Shown: in pieces, positions 17,494 to 25,949 of the stretch
Position numbering within the stretch: position 1 is the stretch's first letter
Layout: each line of letters starts with the position of its first letter
Assembly (NCBI RefSeq): GCF_030010215.1
Contig: NZ_JASCRR010000001.1
Coordinates: 62,001 to 126,000, forward strand
Length of the DNA: 64,000 nt
Direction of reading: 5' to 3'
Source: Tianweitania sp. UT-5YL-CI-8
GTDB lineage: Bacteria; Pseudomonadota; Alphaproteobacteria; Rhizobiales; Rhizobiaceae
The notes under the pieces: model-generated
The model's input: the letters and a program-made list of their open reading frames with translations, nothing else
Databases searched by the model: none
What the model was told of the DNA's origin: nothing
Position numbers and translations under genes: made by a program

Positions 17494-18885
17494 ATGAAAA
17501 AACAAACTGTCTCTTCGACCGTGACGATAGCCTATATCGGCGGCGGTTCGCTCAACTGGGCGGCGCGGCTGATGGGCGATCTCGCTTATGACCGCACGTT
17601 GCCCGCTGAAGTCCGCCTCTACGACCTGGATACGGTAGCCGCCCGTAGAAATGCTAAGATTGGGTCGCTGCTGAGCGAGGCGTCCGACGCGGCTGTCACC
17701 TACACCGTTGCCGACAGCCTGCAGGCCGCTCTCACGGATGCCGATTTCGTCGTCATTTCCATTCTGCCGGGATCGCTGGATGACATGGACGCCGACATCC
17801 GTATCCCCGAGCGTTACGGCATCGCGCAGTCCGTCGGCGACACTGTTGGTCCCGGAGGATTTGTGCGCGCGATGCGGGCCATTCCCATGCTGGCGGAAAT
17901 CGGTGAGGAAATCCGCGCGCATGCGCCCAAAGCCTATGTCTGCAACCTGACCAACCCGATGTCGGCACTGACCGGCGCTCTTTATGCCGCGTTCCCCGAT
18001 ATCCGAGCCTGGGGCGAGTGCCACGAGGTCACAAAACTCCGCCACATCGTCGCCTGGCTCGCAAACCGCAGGGTCGGTGGCATCGTCCACAGCTTTCGCG
18101 ATGTCGAAGTCAACGTGCTGGGCATCAACCATTTCACCTTCGTCGATAAAGCGGTGGTAGGCGGCGTCAATTACCTGCCGGCCTATCTCGACTTCGCCCG
18201 CGAGAAGCGTGAGGAAGGTTGGCGCGCGGCGCCCATCGATCCGGCAAATGAATTCCAGCGCCATTTCGAGGATCACAACAAGGTCAAGTTCGATCTGGCT
18301 TGCCGCTTCGGTATCGCGGCGGCCGCGGGCGACCGGCATCTCGCGGAATTCCTACCGCAATCCTGGTATCTGGACCGCCACGAGGCATTCGGCTTCGGTT
18401 TGACTCCAGTCGATTTCCGTCGTCGCGAGCAAGCGGAAAAGCGCCGCCGTGCGAAGGCCATGGAAGCCGGAGACGCGCTGCCGCCTGTCGTCCAATCGGA
18501 AGAAGCGCTGGTCGGGCAGTTCAAGGCGCTGGCAGGTGGCCCGGCCCATGTCAGCAACGTCAACCTGCCGAACCGTGGCCAGGTCGAAGGCATGCCGCTC
18601 GGCGTCGTGGTGGAAACCAACGCGCGCTTTTCAGGTCTCGGCGTCCAGCCGCTCTTTGCCGGCAGGCTTCCCGCCGGGCTCGAAATGGTCGTCCGGCAAC
18701 ACGCCGAACGCCAGACCGCGCTCGTCGCGGCGGTGCTCGAAAAACGTCGGAACGATCTTCTCCCGCTGTTCCTGTCGGATCCTCTTGTGTCGCCGATTGG
18801 CCCCGACAACGCGCGGGATATGTTTGGCGAAATGGTTGAGGCGACGGGGCATCTTCTGCCGCGCGCTTTAGGCGGGAAGCTCTGA
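17494..18885 (+). CDS. Glycoside hydrolase family 4, probable alpha-galacturonidase (LplD-like)
   Basis: A 463-residue GH4 enzyme. The NAD-binding loop IGGGSLNWA (about 15-23), CNLTNPM (150-156), the metal-ligand motif GECHE (174-178) and INHFTF (211-216) identify the family, which uses NAD+ and a divalent metal in an oxidation-elimination mechanism. There is no signal peptide, so it acts in the cytoplasm. GH4 includes alpha-glucosidases, alpha-galactosidases and the alpha-galacturonidase LplD. The co-transcribed GH28 and GH105 genes favour galacturonides (inference). Its stop codon overlaps the next gene's ATG. Confidence 0.88.
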   Translation: MKKQTVSSTVTIAYIGGGSLNWAARLMGDLAYDRTLPAEVRLYDLDTVAARRNAKIGSLLSEASDAAVTYTVADSLQAALTDADFVVISILPGSLDDMDADIRIPERYGIAQSVGDTVGPGGFVRAMRAIPMLAEIGEEIRAHAPKAYVCNLTNPMSALTGALYAAFPDIRAWGECHEVTKLRHIVAWLANRRVGGIVHSFRDVEVNVLGINHFTFVDKAVVGGVNYLPAYLDFAREKREEGWRAAPIDPANEFQRHFEDHNKVKFDLACRFGIAAAAGDRHLAEFLPQSWYLDRHEAFGFGLTPVDFRRREQAEKRRRAKAMEAGDALPPVVQSEEALVGQFKALAGGPAHVSNVNLPNRGQVEGMPLGVVVETNARFSGLGVQPLFAGRLPAGLEMVVRQHAERQTALVAAVLEKRRNDLLPLFLSDPLVSPIGPDNARDMFGEMVEATGHLLPRALGGKL

Positions 18886-19769
18886 TGGGCGGGGACAGTC
18901 GTTTTCTCGGGCTCGCCTATGTGCTGCCCTACATCCTGGGGCTGCTGGCATTCACCGCCGTTCCCTTCATCGCCTCGTTCTATCTCAGCTTCACCGACTA
19001 CACGCTGATGAGCAGGCCCAACTGGATCGGGCTCGACAACTATGTCGATATGTTCACGCGCGACCGCACCTTCCGCCGGTCGCTCAACGTCACGCTGATC
19101 TACGTCTTCCTGACGGTGCCGCTGAAGCTCGTTTTCGCGCTGTTCATCGCCTACATCCTCAATTACCGCCTGAAGTTCATCGGCTTCTTCCGCACCGCCT
19201 ATTACGTGCCGTCGATCCTTGGCGGCTCGATCGCGATTGCGGTTCTGTGGCGCTATATCTTCGCCGACACCGGCCTGATCAACATCGCCATCACCAGCAT
19301 GGGTTTCGAGGCGATCAACTGGTTCGGCAATCCCGGCACCGCGCTTTTCACCATCACGCTGCTCCGGCTGTGGCAGTTCGGTTCGGCCATGGTGATCTTC
19401 CTTGCCGCCCTGCAGAGCGTCGACAAATCGCTCTACGAAGCCGCATCCATCGACGGCGCCGGCAAGTGGCAAAGTTTTTATCACATCACCCTGCCGCTGA
19501 TCACGCCGGTGATCTTCTTCAACCTGATCATGCAGATGGTCCAGGCGTTCCAGGAGTTCAACGGCCCCTATGTCATCACCAATGGCGGCCCGCTGAAATC
19601 CACCTACCTGCTGCCCCTCTATATCTATGAGGAAGCCTTCAAGAAGTTTGACATGGGCTATGCCTCCGCGCTCGCCTGGGTGCTGTTCGCGATCATAATG
19701 GTGCTGACTTTGTTAGCGTTCTGGTCCTCGCGGCACTGGGTCTACTACGCCGGCGACAAGAGGAACTGA
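18885..19769 (+). CDS. Carbohydrate ABC transporter permease 1 (MalF/TogM-like)
   Basis: A 294-residue permease with six predicted helices. The EAA loop (YEAASIDGAGKWQSFYHITLP, cytoplasmic, about 185-205) contacts the ATPase. It lacks the long periplasmic loop of enteric MalF, as usual for sugar importers of this type. It overlaps the GH4 gene by one base and precedes the second permease by two. It probably imports oligogalacturonides or rhamnogalacturonan oligomers; TogMNAB-type transporters are the nearest known functional analogue. Confidence 0.9.
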   Translation: MGGDSRFLGLAYVLPYILGLLAFTAVPFIASFYLSFTDYTLMSRPNWIGLDNYVDMFTRDRTFRRSLNVTLIYVFLTVPLKLVFALFIAYILNYRLKFIGFFRTAYYVPSILGGSIAIAVLWRYIFADTGLINIAITSMGFEAINWFGNPGTALFTITLLRLWQFGSAMVIFLAALQSVDKSLYEAASIDGAGKWQSFYHITLPLITPVIFFNLIMQMVQAFQEFNGPYVITNGGPLKSTYLLPLYIYEEAFKKFDMGYASALAWVLFAIIMVLTLLAFWSSRHWVYYAGDKRN

Positions 19770-19771
19770 TC

Positions 19772-20683
19772 ATGAGCCAACTCGTTCTCACTCCGGAAAA
19801 ATCGCACAACGACGTGGAAGCCGCACGCTTCATCGCTGCCGAGCGCCGCCGCCACAAGCTGAATGCCGGCTTCCGCTACTTCCTGCTCGCCGCCGTTGGG
19901 CTGGTCATGCTCTATCCGCTGATCTGGCTGATCGGCGCATCGTTCAAGACCAACGCCGAGATATTCACCAGCCCCGGTTTCATTCCGCGCAACCCGACCG
20001 CGCAAGGCTATATCGATGGCTGGCGGACCTCGACGCCCTACACCTTCGCGACCTTCTTCTGGAACACCTTCCTGATCATCGCGCCGAAGGTGATCTTCAC
20101 CGTTATTTCCTGCACCGCGGTGGCATACGGCTTCGCCCGCTTCGATTTTCCCGGCAAGAAGATCTTGTTTGCGACGCTGATCGGCACGCTGCTTCTGCCA
20201 AATGTCGTGACGCGCATCCCGCAATACCTGCTGTTTCGCGACCTCGGCTGGCTCGACAGCTTCCTGCCGCTCTGGGTCCCGTCGGCCTTTGCCGGCGATG
20301 CGTTCTTCGTCTTCATGCTGATCCAGTTCCTGCGCGCCATCCCGCGCGACATGGAAGAGGCCGCCCGGGTCGACGGCGCCAACACCTGGCAGACGCTGAT
20401 CTTCATCGTCGTGCCGCTTCTGACCCCGGCGCTGCTGTCGGTCGCGCTGTTCCAGTTCATGTGGACCATGAACGACTTCCTCGGGCCGCTCATCTACATC
20501 TCCTCGGTCGACAAATATCCGGTGTCGCTGGCCCTCAAGCTGTCGATCGACACGACCGAGGCGTTCGAATGGAACCGCATCCTGGCGATGTCGGTGCTCG
20601 CTCTGGCACCCTCGCTTGTCGTGTTCTTCCTCGCCCAGAAATACTTCATCGAAGGCATCTCCTCCGGCGGAGTGAAAGGCTGA
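19772..20683 (+). CDS. Carbohydrate ABC transporter permease 2 (MalG/TogN-like)
   Basis: A 303-residue permease with a long N-terminal cytoplasmic extension (about 30 charged residues) before the first helix. The EAA-loop motif MEEAARVDGANTWQTLIFIVV is clear. It forms the channel heterodimer with the preceding permease. The gene is followed four bases later by its ATPase gene. Confidence 0.9.
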   Translation: MSQLVLTPEKSHNDVEAARFIAAERRRHKLNAGFRYFLLAAVGLVMLYPLIWLIGASFKTNAEIFTSPGFIPRNPTAQGYIDGWRTSTPYTFATFFWNTFLIIAPKVIFTVISCTAVAYGFARFDFPGKKILFATLIGTLLLPNVVTRIPQYLLFRDLGWLDSFLPLWVPSAFAGDAFFVFMLIQFLRAIPRDMEEAARVDGANTWQTLIFIVVPLLTPALLSVALFQFMWTMNDFLGPLIYISSVDKYPVSLALKLSIDTTEAFEWNRILAMSVLALAPSLVVFFLAQKYFIEGISSGGVKG

Positions 20684-20687
20684 TCCC

Positions 20688-21812
20688 ATGGCAAGACTGC
20701 AGATCAAGAATGTCGAGAAAGTCTACGGCAACAGCTTCAAGGCCGTGCACGGCATCAACCTGGACGTCGCAGACGGTGAGTTCATGGTGTTGGTCGGACC
20801 GTCGGGCTGCGCCAAATCCACCACACTGCGCATGATCGCAGGGCTGGAGACGATCAGCGGCGGGCAGATCACCATCGGCGACCGCGTCGTCAACAACCTG
20901 CCGCCCGGCCAGCGCGGCATCTCCATGGTGTTCCAGAATTACGCGCTTTATCCGCATATGAAGGTGCGCAACAACCTCGCTTTTGGGCTCAAGTTGCGGC
21001 GCAGGCCCAAGCAGGAGATTGCGCAGGCGACAGCCGAAGTCGCCGAGACGCTGGAAATCGGACCTTTGCTCGACCGCTTGCCCAAGCAATTGTCGGGCGG
21101 ACAGGCGCAGCGGGTGGCGCTTGGCCGCGCGCTGATCAAGCAGCCAGAAGTTTTCCTGTTCGACGAGCCGCTGTCCAATCTCGACGCTAAGCTGAGGGCA
21201 TCGATGCGGGTGCGCATCGCCGACCTGCACAAGCGCCTGAAGGCGGAAGGCCAGTCCTCGACGGTGGTCTACGTCACCCACGACCAGACCGAGGCGATGA
21301 CCATGGGCGACCGCATCTGCGTTATGAAGGACGGTCATATCATGCAGGTCGACGCGCCGGTGGCGCTCTACCACCGGCCGCAGAACCTGTTTGTCGCGGG
21401 CTTCATCGGCAGCCCGGAAATGAACCTGGTGCCGGCGGAGCTCGACCGGCAAGGCCGTCGCATCAGGATCATCGGCCAATCCTTCGGCTATGGCGACAAC
21501 CTCGCCGACCGGCTTGAGGCAGATGTCGGCCGCTCGATCATGCTCGGCATCCGTCCGCAGCATCTGCGCCTGGCAAAAGCCGGAGAGCAGGACGCGCTGG
21601 AAGGCAAGCTGGCCCATGTCGAGTTCATGGGCCACGAGATCGACCTGTTTGTCGATATCGGCGGAACCCGCGTCGTCATCGTCGTGCCCGGTGACAGCTA
21701 CGACGGCAAGGCAATCTCGGGAGACACGGTGCGCTTCGTGCCGAGCGAGCCGTCCATCCACCTGTTCGATACCGAAAGCGGCCGAAACATCAGCCTACCC
21801 AACCTCAACTGA
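20688..21812 (+). CDS. Carbohydrate ABC transporter ATP-binding protein (MalK/UgpC/TogA-like)
   Basis: A 374-residue ATPase. Walker A reads GPSGCAKST, with alanine in place of the usual last glycine. The signature is LSGGQAQRVALGRAL, Walker B VFLFDEP, and the switch histidine is in VTHDQTEA. A C-terminal OB-type regulatory domain (about 235-374) is typical of sugar importers. Two copies energise the permease pair encoded upstream. The A for G swap in Walker A is conservative and seen in related proteins, so I expect it to be active. Confidence 0.92.
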   Translation: MARLQIKNVEKVYGNSFKAVHGINLDVADGEFMVLVGPSGCAKSTTLRMIAGLETISGGQITIGDRVVNNLPPGQRGISMVFQNYALYPHMKVRNNLAFGLKLRRRPKQEIAQATAEVAETLEIGPLLDRLPKQLSGGQAQRVALGRALIKQPEVFLFDEPLSNLDAKLRASMRVRIADLHKRLKAEGQSSTVVYVTHDQTEAMTMGDRICVMKDGHIMQVDAPVALYHRPQNLFVAGFIGSPEMNLVPAELDRQGRRIRIIGQSFGYGDNLADRLEADVGRSIMLGIRPQHLRLAKAGEQDALEGKLAHVEFMGHEIDLFVDIGGTRVVIVVPGDSYDGKAISGDTVRFVPSEPSIHLFDTESGRNISLPNLN

Positions 21813-21840
21813 AACCCAGTCATTCCCAAGGGAGGAACCT

Positions 21841-23091
21841 ATGAGAAAGACGCTTACAGCACTTGCCACCATCATGACTCTCACCGGCACCGCATCCGCC
21901 GCAGATCTGCGCATGTCCTGGTGGGGCGGAGACAGCCGCCATGTCGCCACGCAGGAAGCCTTGAAGGTTTGCGGCGAGAAGCACGGCCACACCATCAAGG
22001 CCGAATTCACCGGCTGGTCGGGCCACCAGGAGAAAATCACCACCCAGTTGGCCGGTAGCACAGAAGCCGACATCATGCAGATCAACTGGCCCTGGCTGCC
22101 GCTGTTTTCCAAGAATGGCGACGGCTTCGCCGATCTCACGCAATATGCCGACGTCATCGACCTGAGCCAGTGGTCGGAGGAACTGCTGGCCACCGCGACC
22201 ATGAGCGACAAGCTCAACGGCCTGCCGGTATCGGTGACCGGCCGCGTCTTCTACCTCAACCAGACGCCGTTCGAAAAAGTCGGCATCGCGGTTCCGACCA
22301 ACTGGGAAGAACTGATCGCGTCAGCACCCAAGCTCAAGGAAAAGCTCGGCGCCAATTATTATCCCTTCGATGCGGTGAAGCTGAATTCGATTCTGATCGT
22401 CTCGCTCATCACCACCCAGATGACGGGCAAGGACCTGATCGACCCGGCCACCAACCAGGTTGCATGGACACCCGAAGAACTGCGGAAGGGCCTCGAGTTC
22501 TACCAGAACCTTGTGGAGACAGGCACGATTCGCGCCTGGAAGGACGCGGTCGCGGTCGGCAATGTCGAGTTGTTCGACGAGCCCGCATGGGCCGAGGGCC
22601 GTATCGGGGGATCCTATGAGTGGGACTCCACCTTCTCCAAATATGCCGACCCGCTGAAGGACGGAAAGCTGATGCCGCTGAAGCCGTTCAAGGTGTCGGG
22701 CGCCACCACCGAAGGCATGTACCGCAAGCCGTCTATGATGTTCTCGATTTCCAAGAACAGCAAGGAACCGAAGGCAGCGGCGCAGATCATCAACTGCCTG
22801 CTCAATGAGCCGGAAGGGGTGAAGATCCTGGGGGATTCGCGTGGCCTGCCGGCCAGCGCCATCGCGCTCAAGACGCTGTCGGACGAGGGCAAGTTGTCGC
22901 CGTCGCTGTTGGAAGCCAACCAGATCGTAATGACGTCGAGCGGCCCCACCGTGTCGCCCTATAACGAGCATCCCAAGGTGCGCGAAATCTTCGAGGACGC
23001 GATCGAGGAATACGCCTACGGCCAGATTGATGCCGAAGAAGCGGCCGGTATCATCATCGACGACATCAACGAAACCCTCTCCAACCTCTAA
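21841..23091 (+). CDS. Extracellular sugar-binding protein, family 1 (oligogalacturonide-type, inferred)
   Basis: A 416-residue protein starting at ATG 21841 with GGGAGGAA upstream. The first 20 residues (MRKTLTALATIMTLTGTASA) are a Sec signal peptide. The mature part begins ADLRMSWWGGDSRH and has the two-lobe family-1 solute-binding architecture. It captures the oligosaccharide in the periplasm for the permeases encoded upstream. The substrate is inferred from the linked pectin hydrolases. A GC-rich hairpin follows the stop codon, consistent with keeping the binding-protein message abundant. Confidence 0.9.
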   Translation: MRKTLTALATIMTLTGTASAADLRMSWWGGDSRHVATQEALKVCGEKHGHTIKAEFTGWSGHQEKITTQLAGSTEADIMQINWPWLPLFSKNGDGFADLTQYADVIDLSQWSEELLATATMSDKLNGLPVSVTGRVFYLNQTPFEKVGIAVPTNWEELIASAPKLKEKLGANYYPFDAVKLNSILIVSLITTQMTGKDLIDPATNQVAWTPEELRKGLEFYQNLVETGTIRAWKDAVAVGNVELFDEPAWAEGRIGGSYEWDSTFSKYADPLKDGKLMPLKPFKVSGATTEGMYRKPSMMFSISKNSKEPKAAAQIINCLLNEPEGVKILGDSRGLPASAIALKTLSDEGKLSPSLLEANQIVMTSSGPTVSPYNEHPKVREIFEDAIEEYAYGQIDAEEAAGIIIDDINETLSNL

Positions 23092-23100
23092 CATCAACAT

Positions 23101-23129
23101 GTCCGCGGCGGCTTTTGTCGCCCGCGGAC
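23101..23129 (+). terminator. Intercistronic stem-loop after the sugar-binding protein gene
   Basis: GTCCGCGG pairs perfectly with CCGCGGAC around a 13-base loop, ten bases after the stop codon. There is no T-run. Hairpins at this position often raise binding-protein expression over downstream enzymes by protecting mRNA. Confidence 0.55.
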
Positions 23130-23146
23130 ACCATCCAGGCGTGACA

Positions 23147-24691
23147 ATGGCACCTGTTCTCGACATCCAAGCCGGCATCGTCACCGCCCGTCAGGTGGCG
23201 ATCCGCATCCTATGCGAGGGCGCGCGGTTCCACCTGCCCCGTTCCGTCGCCTGGAAGCTCATGACCGGTGGCCGACTGCTGCGGCAGGGCGTGACGCGGC
23301 GAAGCGTGCTGTCATTGGCTGACCTTGAGCCATTGACCGACTATGTCTTTGAAGTTCCGGAAGCAAACGTATCGCGGGCGTTCCGCACGGCGTGCTGTGC
23401 CGGTGTGTCGGATATCCGCGCTTTCGGCGCCAGTGAAGAGGCTTCCGACAACGCCGAGGCGATTGCGGCGGCGATTGCAGCGACACCTGATGGCGGCACG
23501 GTCCTGGTGCCCAAGGGGCTTTGGTGCTCTGGCGCGGTGTTCCTCAAATCCGGAATCACCCTGCATCTGCGGGAAGGCGCCGTGCTCAAGGCGCTGGTGG
23601 ACCGCGAGACGTTACCGATATTGCCCTCTCATCACGCGGATGGGCGGCCCCTCGGGACATGGGAAGGCGTTCCAGAGGCCTGCTATGCCTCGCTCGTCAA
23701 TGCGATAGACTGCGTCGGCATTGCAATCACCGGCGCGGGCACCATCGACGGCGGCGGCGCCGACGGCGACTGGTGGACCTGGCCGAAAGAGACGCGCAAC
23801 GGCGCTCGCCGGTCCCGAACGCTGTTCCTCGCCGATTGCGCCGACATCGTGCTGGCCGGGATCACCATCTGCAACTCGCCGTCCTGGACGGTGCATCCGG
23901 TCCGCTGCCGCAACCTGCGGGCCTTCGGCCTCGACATTTCCAGCCCGCCCGACAGCCCCAATACGGACGGCTTCAACCCGGAAAGCTGCACCGATGTGCT
24001 GATCGAAGGGACGCGTATTTCGGTCGGCGACGACTGCATCGCCATAAAGGCCGGCAAACGCGTTGTCGGGCAGGGCGGCATGGACCATCTACAGCCTACC
24101 CGCCGCGTCTCCATTCGCCGATGCCTGATGGAGCGTGGCCATGGCGGTGTCGTCATCGGCTCTGAAATGAGCGGCTCGGTCAGCGACGTCGAGGTCGAAG
24201 CCTGCGAATTTTCGGGTACCGACCGCGGTCTGCGGGTCAAAACGCGGCGTGGGCGCGGCGGTTTGGTTTCCGGTATCAGATTGGACGATTGCGTGATGAC
24301 CGGCGTTGGCACGGCGTTGGCCGTCAACGCGTTCTATTTCTGCGATCCCGACGGCAGGTCGGATGCCGTGCAGTCGCGCATGCCCGCATCCGTCGACGAG
24401 ACAACGCCGGAGATCACCGACATCTCGGTGTCCAATCTCAGGATCGATGGCCTGCGCGTGGCGCTCGGCTTCTTCCTCGGCCTGCCTGAGGCGCCGATCC
24501 GCAACATCCGGCTCAGCAATCTGGACGTTGCATATGACCCCTATGCCACAGCCGACATGCCTGAAATGGCCAGCGGCCTGTCAGTGCTGCGCCACGTCGG
24601 CCTTGTCGAGCAGTTCGCCGACATCGCGCAGGTCGAGGGCATCCGTTTTCTTCAGTCAGACACTTTCCAAGGAGCCGCCCCAGCATGCTAG
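23147..24691 (+). CDS. Glycoside hydrolase family 28, intracellular polygalacturonase-like enzyme
   Basis: About 514 residues from ATG 23147. I chose a start downstream of the intercistronic hairpin; ATG 23099 would place the hairpin inside the gene, and neither has a good ribosome site. All GH28 active-site motifs are seen: NTDG (272-275), GDD (294-296), GHG (331-333) and RVK (about 361). The right-handed beta-helix region is preceded by an N-terminal beta-domain. No signal peptide is present, so it likely trims imported oligogalacturonides or rhamnogalacturonan fragments from one end in the cytoplasm. It overlaps the GH105 gene by seven bases. Confidence 0.88.
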   Translation: MAPVLDIQAGIVTARQVAIRILCEGARFHLPRSVAWKLMTGGRLLRQGVTRRSVLSLADLEPLTDYVFEVPEANVSRAFRTACCAGVSDIRAFGASEEASDNAEAIAAAIAATPDGGTVLVPKGLWCSGAVFLKSGITLHLREGAVLKALVDRETLPILPSHHADGRPLGTWEGVPEACYASLVNAIDCVGIAITGAGTIDGGGADGDWWTWPKETRNGARRSRTLFLADCADIVLAGITICNSPSWTVHPVRCRNLRAFGLDISSPPDSPNTDGFNPESCTDVLIEGTRISVGDDCIAIKAGKRVVGQGGMDHLQPTRRVSIRRCLMERGHGGVVIGSEMSGSVSDVEVEACEFSGTDRGLRVKTRRGRGGLVSGIRLDDCVMTGVGTALAVNAFYFCDPDGRSDAVQSRMPASVDETTPEITDISVSNLRIDGLRVALGFFLGLPEAPIRNIRLSNLDVAYDPYATADMPEMASGLSVLRHVGLVEQFADIAQVEGIRFLQSDTFQGAAPAC

Positions 24692-25785
24692 GCGCCTATT
24701 TCGACGCGTTCGCCCAAGACTACGCGCCCTACAAGGGCGGCGCGTGGTGCTACGAGGACGGCTGCATCTATCGCGGTCTCGGGCTTCTGCACCGGGCAAC
24801 GGGCGACAAGCGTTGGCTCGGTCATCTCAGCCGCATGGTCGATGCGCAGGTTTCGGCCAACGGCGCACTTGCCGGATATTCGGTCGAAGAATTCAACATC
24901 GACAACATCCTCGCCGGCCGCGCGCTGATTTATCTCTACGGCCTGAGCGGGAAGGAACGCTATCTCAACGCCGCGCGCCACCTCGGCCGGCAACTTGAGG
25001 AGCACCCGCGTACGCGCTCCGGCGTGTATTGGCACAAGAACATCTATCCGCGTCAGGTCTGGCTCGATGGCCTCTATATGGGCCTGCCGTTCCAGATCGA
25101 GCTGGGACTGCTCACCGGTAATGACGATCTGGTGGAAGATGCACTCAGGCAAATTTCCACTGCGTTGGACCTGACGTACCGGACCGAGACCGGCCTCTAT
25201 GCCCATGGCTATGACGAGAGCCGAACGCAGTCCTGGTCGGATCCGCGCAGCGGCCAATCGCCGACGCATTGGGCAAGAGCTTTGGGCTGGCTCGCCATGG
25301 CTCTGGTCGATGTCATTGAACTCGTGAGCGTCGAACGGGCCGAAAAGCACCGACTGGTCAGCCGCACAAGAGCGTTGTTCGAACGCATCCTTTCGTTGCG
25401 CACGAAGAACGGCCTTTGGCTGCAAGTGATCGACATGCCGGCCCTGAGAGGCAATTATGAGGAAAGTTCTGCGTCGGCGATGTTCGCTTATGCGCTGCTT
25501 TGCGCTGGTCGGCTAAACATCCTACCTGGAGCGACGCGAGCAGGCGAGACAGCCCTTGAGACGCTGGTCGCGACTTCGGTCCAACTTGGAGACAAAGGTC
25601 GGCCGGAGTTCCTCGGCATCTGCCATGTCGCGGGTCTGGGCGGTTATGGCGAACGCTATCGCGACGGCACGCCGGCCTATTACCTGACCGAGAAGGTGGT
25701 GGCCGACGACCCCAAGGGCGTCGGGCCGCTGATAATGGCGGCGGCGGAAGAGATCATGGCGAAAGCGGCGCTGGACACAGTTTAG
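24685..25785 (+). CDS. Glycoside hydrolase family 105, unsaturated (rhamno)galacturonyl hydrolase (RhiN/YteR-like)
   Basis: A 366-residue (alpha/alpha)6-barrel protein. The two conserved acids stand in FNIDNILAG (Asp73) and WLDGLYMG (Asp128), matching the catalytic pair of YteR-type enzymes. No signal peptide is visible. The family hydrates the double bond of the unsaturated uronic acid left by pectate or rhamnogalacturonan lyases and releases 5-keto-4-deoxyuronate. Its presence implies that lyase-made oligomers are imported, although no lyase gene is in this window. It is the last gene of the operon. Confidence 0.88.
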   Translation: MLGAYFDAFAQDYAPYKGGAWCYEDGCIYRGLGLLHRATGDKRWLGHLSRMVDAQVSANGALAGYSVEEFNIDNILAGRALIYLYGLSGKERYLNAARHLGRQLEEHPRTRSGVYWHKNIYPRQVWLDGLYMGLPFQIELGLLTGNDDLVEDALRQISTALDLTYRTETGLYAHGYDESRTQSWSDPRSGQSPTHWARALGWLAMALVDVIELVSVERAEKHRLVSRTRALFERILSLRTKNGLWLQVIDMPALRGNYEESSASAMFAYALLCAGRLNILPGATRAGETALETLVATSVQLGDKGRPEFLGICHVAGLGGYGERYRDGTPAYYLTEKVVADDPKGVGPLIMAAAEEIMAKAALDTV

Positions 25786-25882
25786 CTTATTGACCGTCGT
25801 GGTCTTTCTCGCTTTTTAAATCAATTCGACCTGCGAAGTTCGTCGAACACGGCACATGGTCCAGAAAGAAGACAGATGACGA

Positions 25883-25897
25883 GGGCCCCTGGGGCCC
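25883..25897. terminator. GC-rich palindrome between converging operons
   Basis: GGGCCCCTGGGGCCC is a perfect inverted repeat with a minimal loop. It lies 97 bases after the GH105 gene and about 50 bases past the end of the converging Ldh gene. It could slow polymerase from either side; no T-run is present. Confidence 0.3.
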
Positions 25898-25949
25898 AGC
25901 CCAAAGCGGGACCAACCATGATCAAGGCAACTTTCGTCCAGCACGCCGG

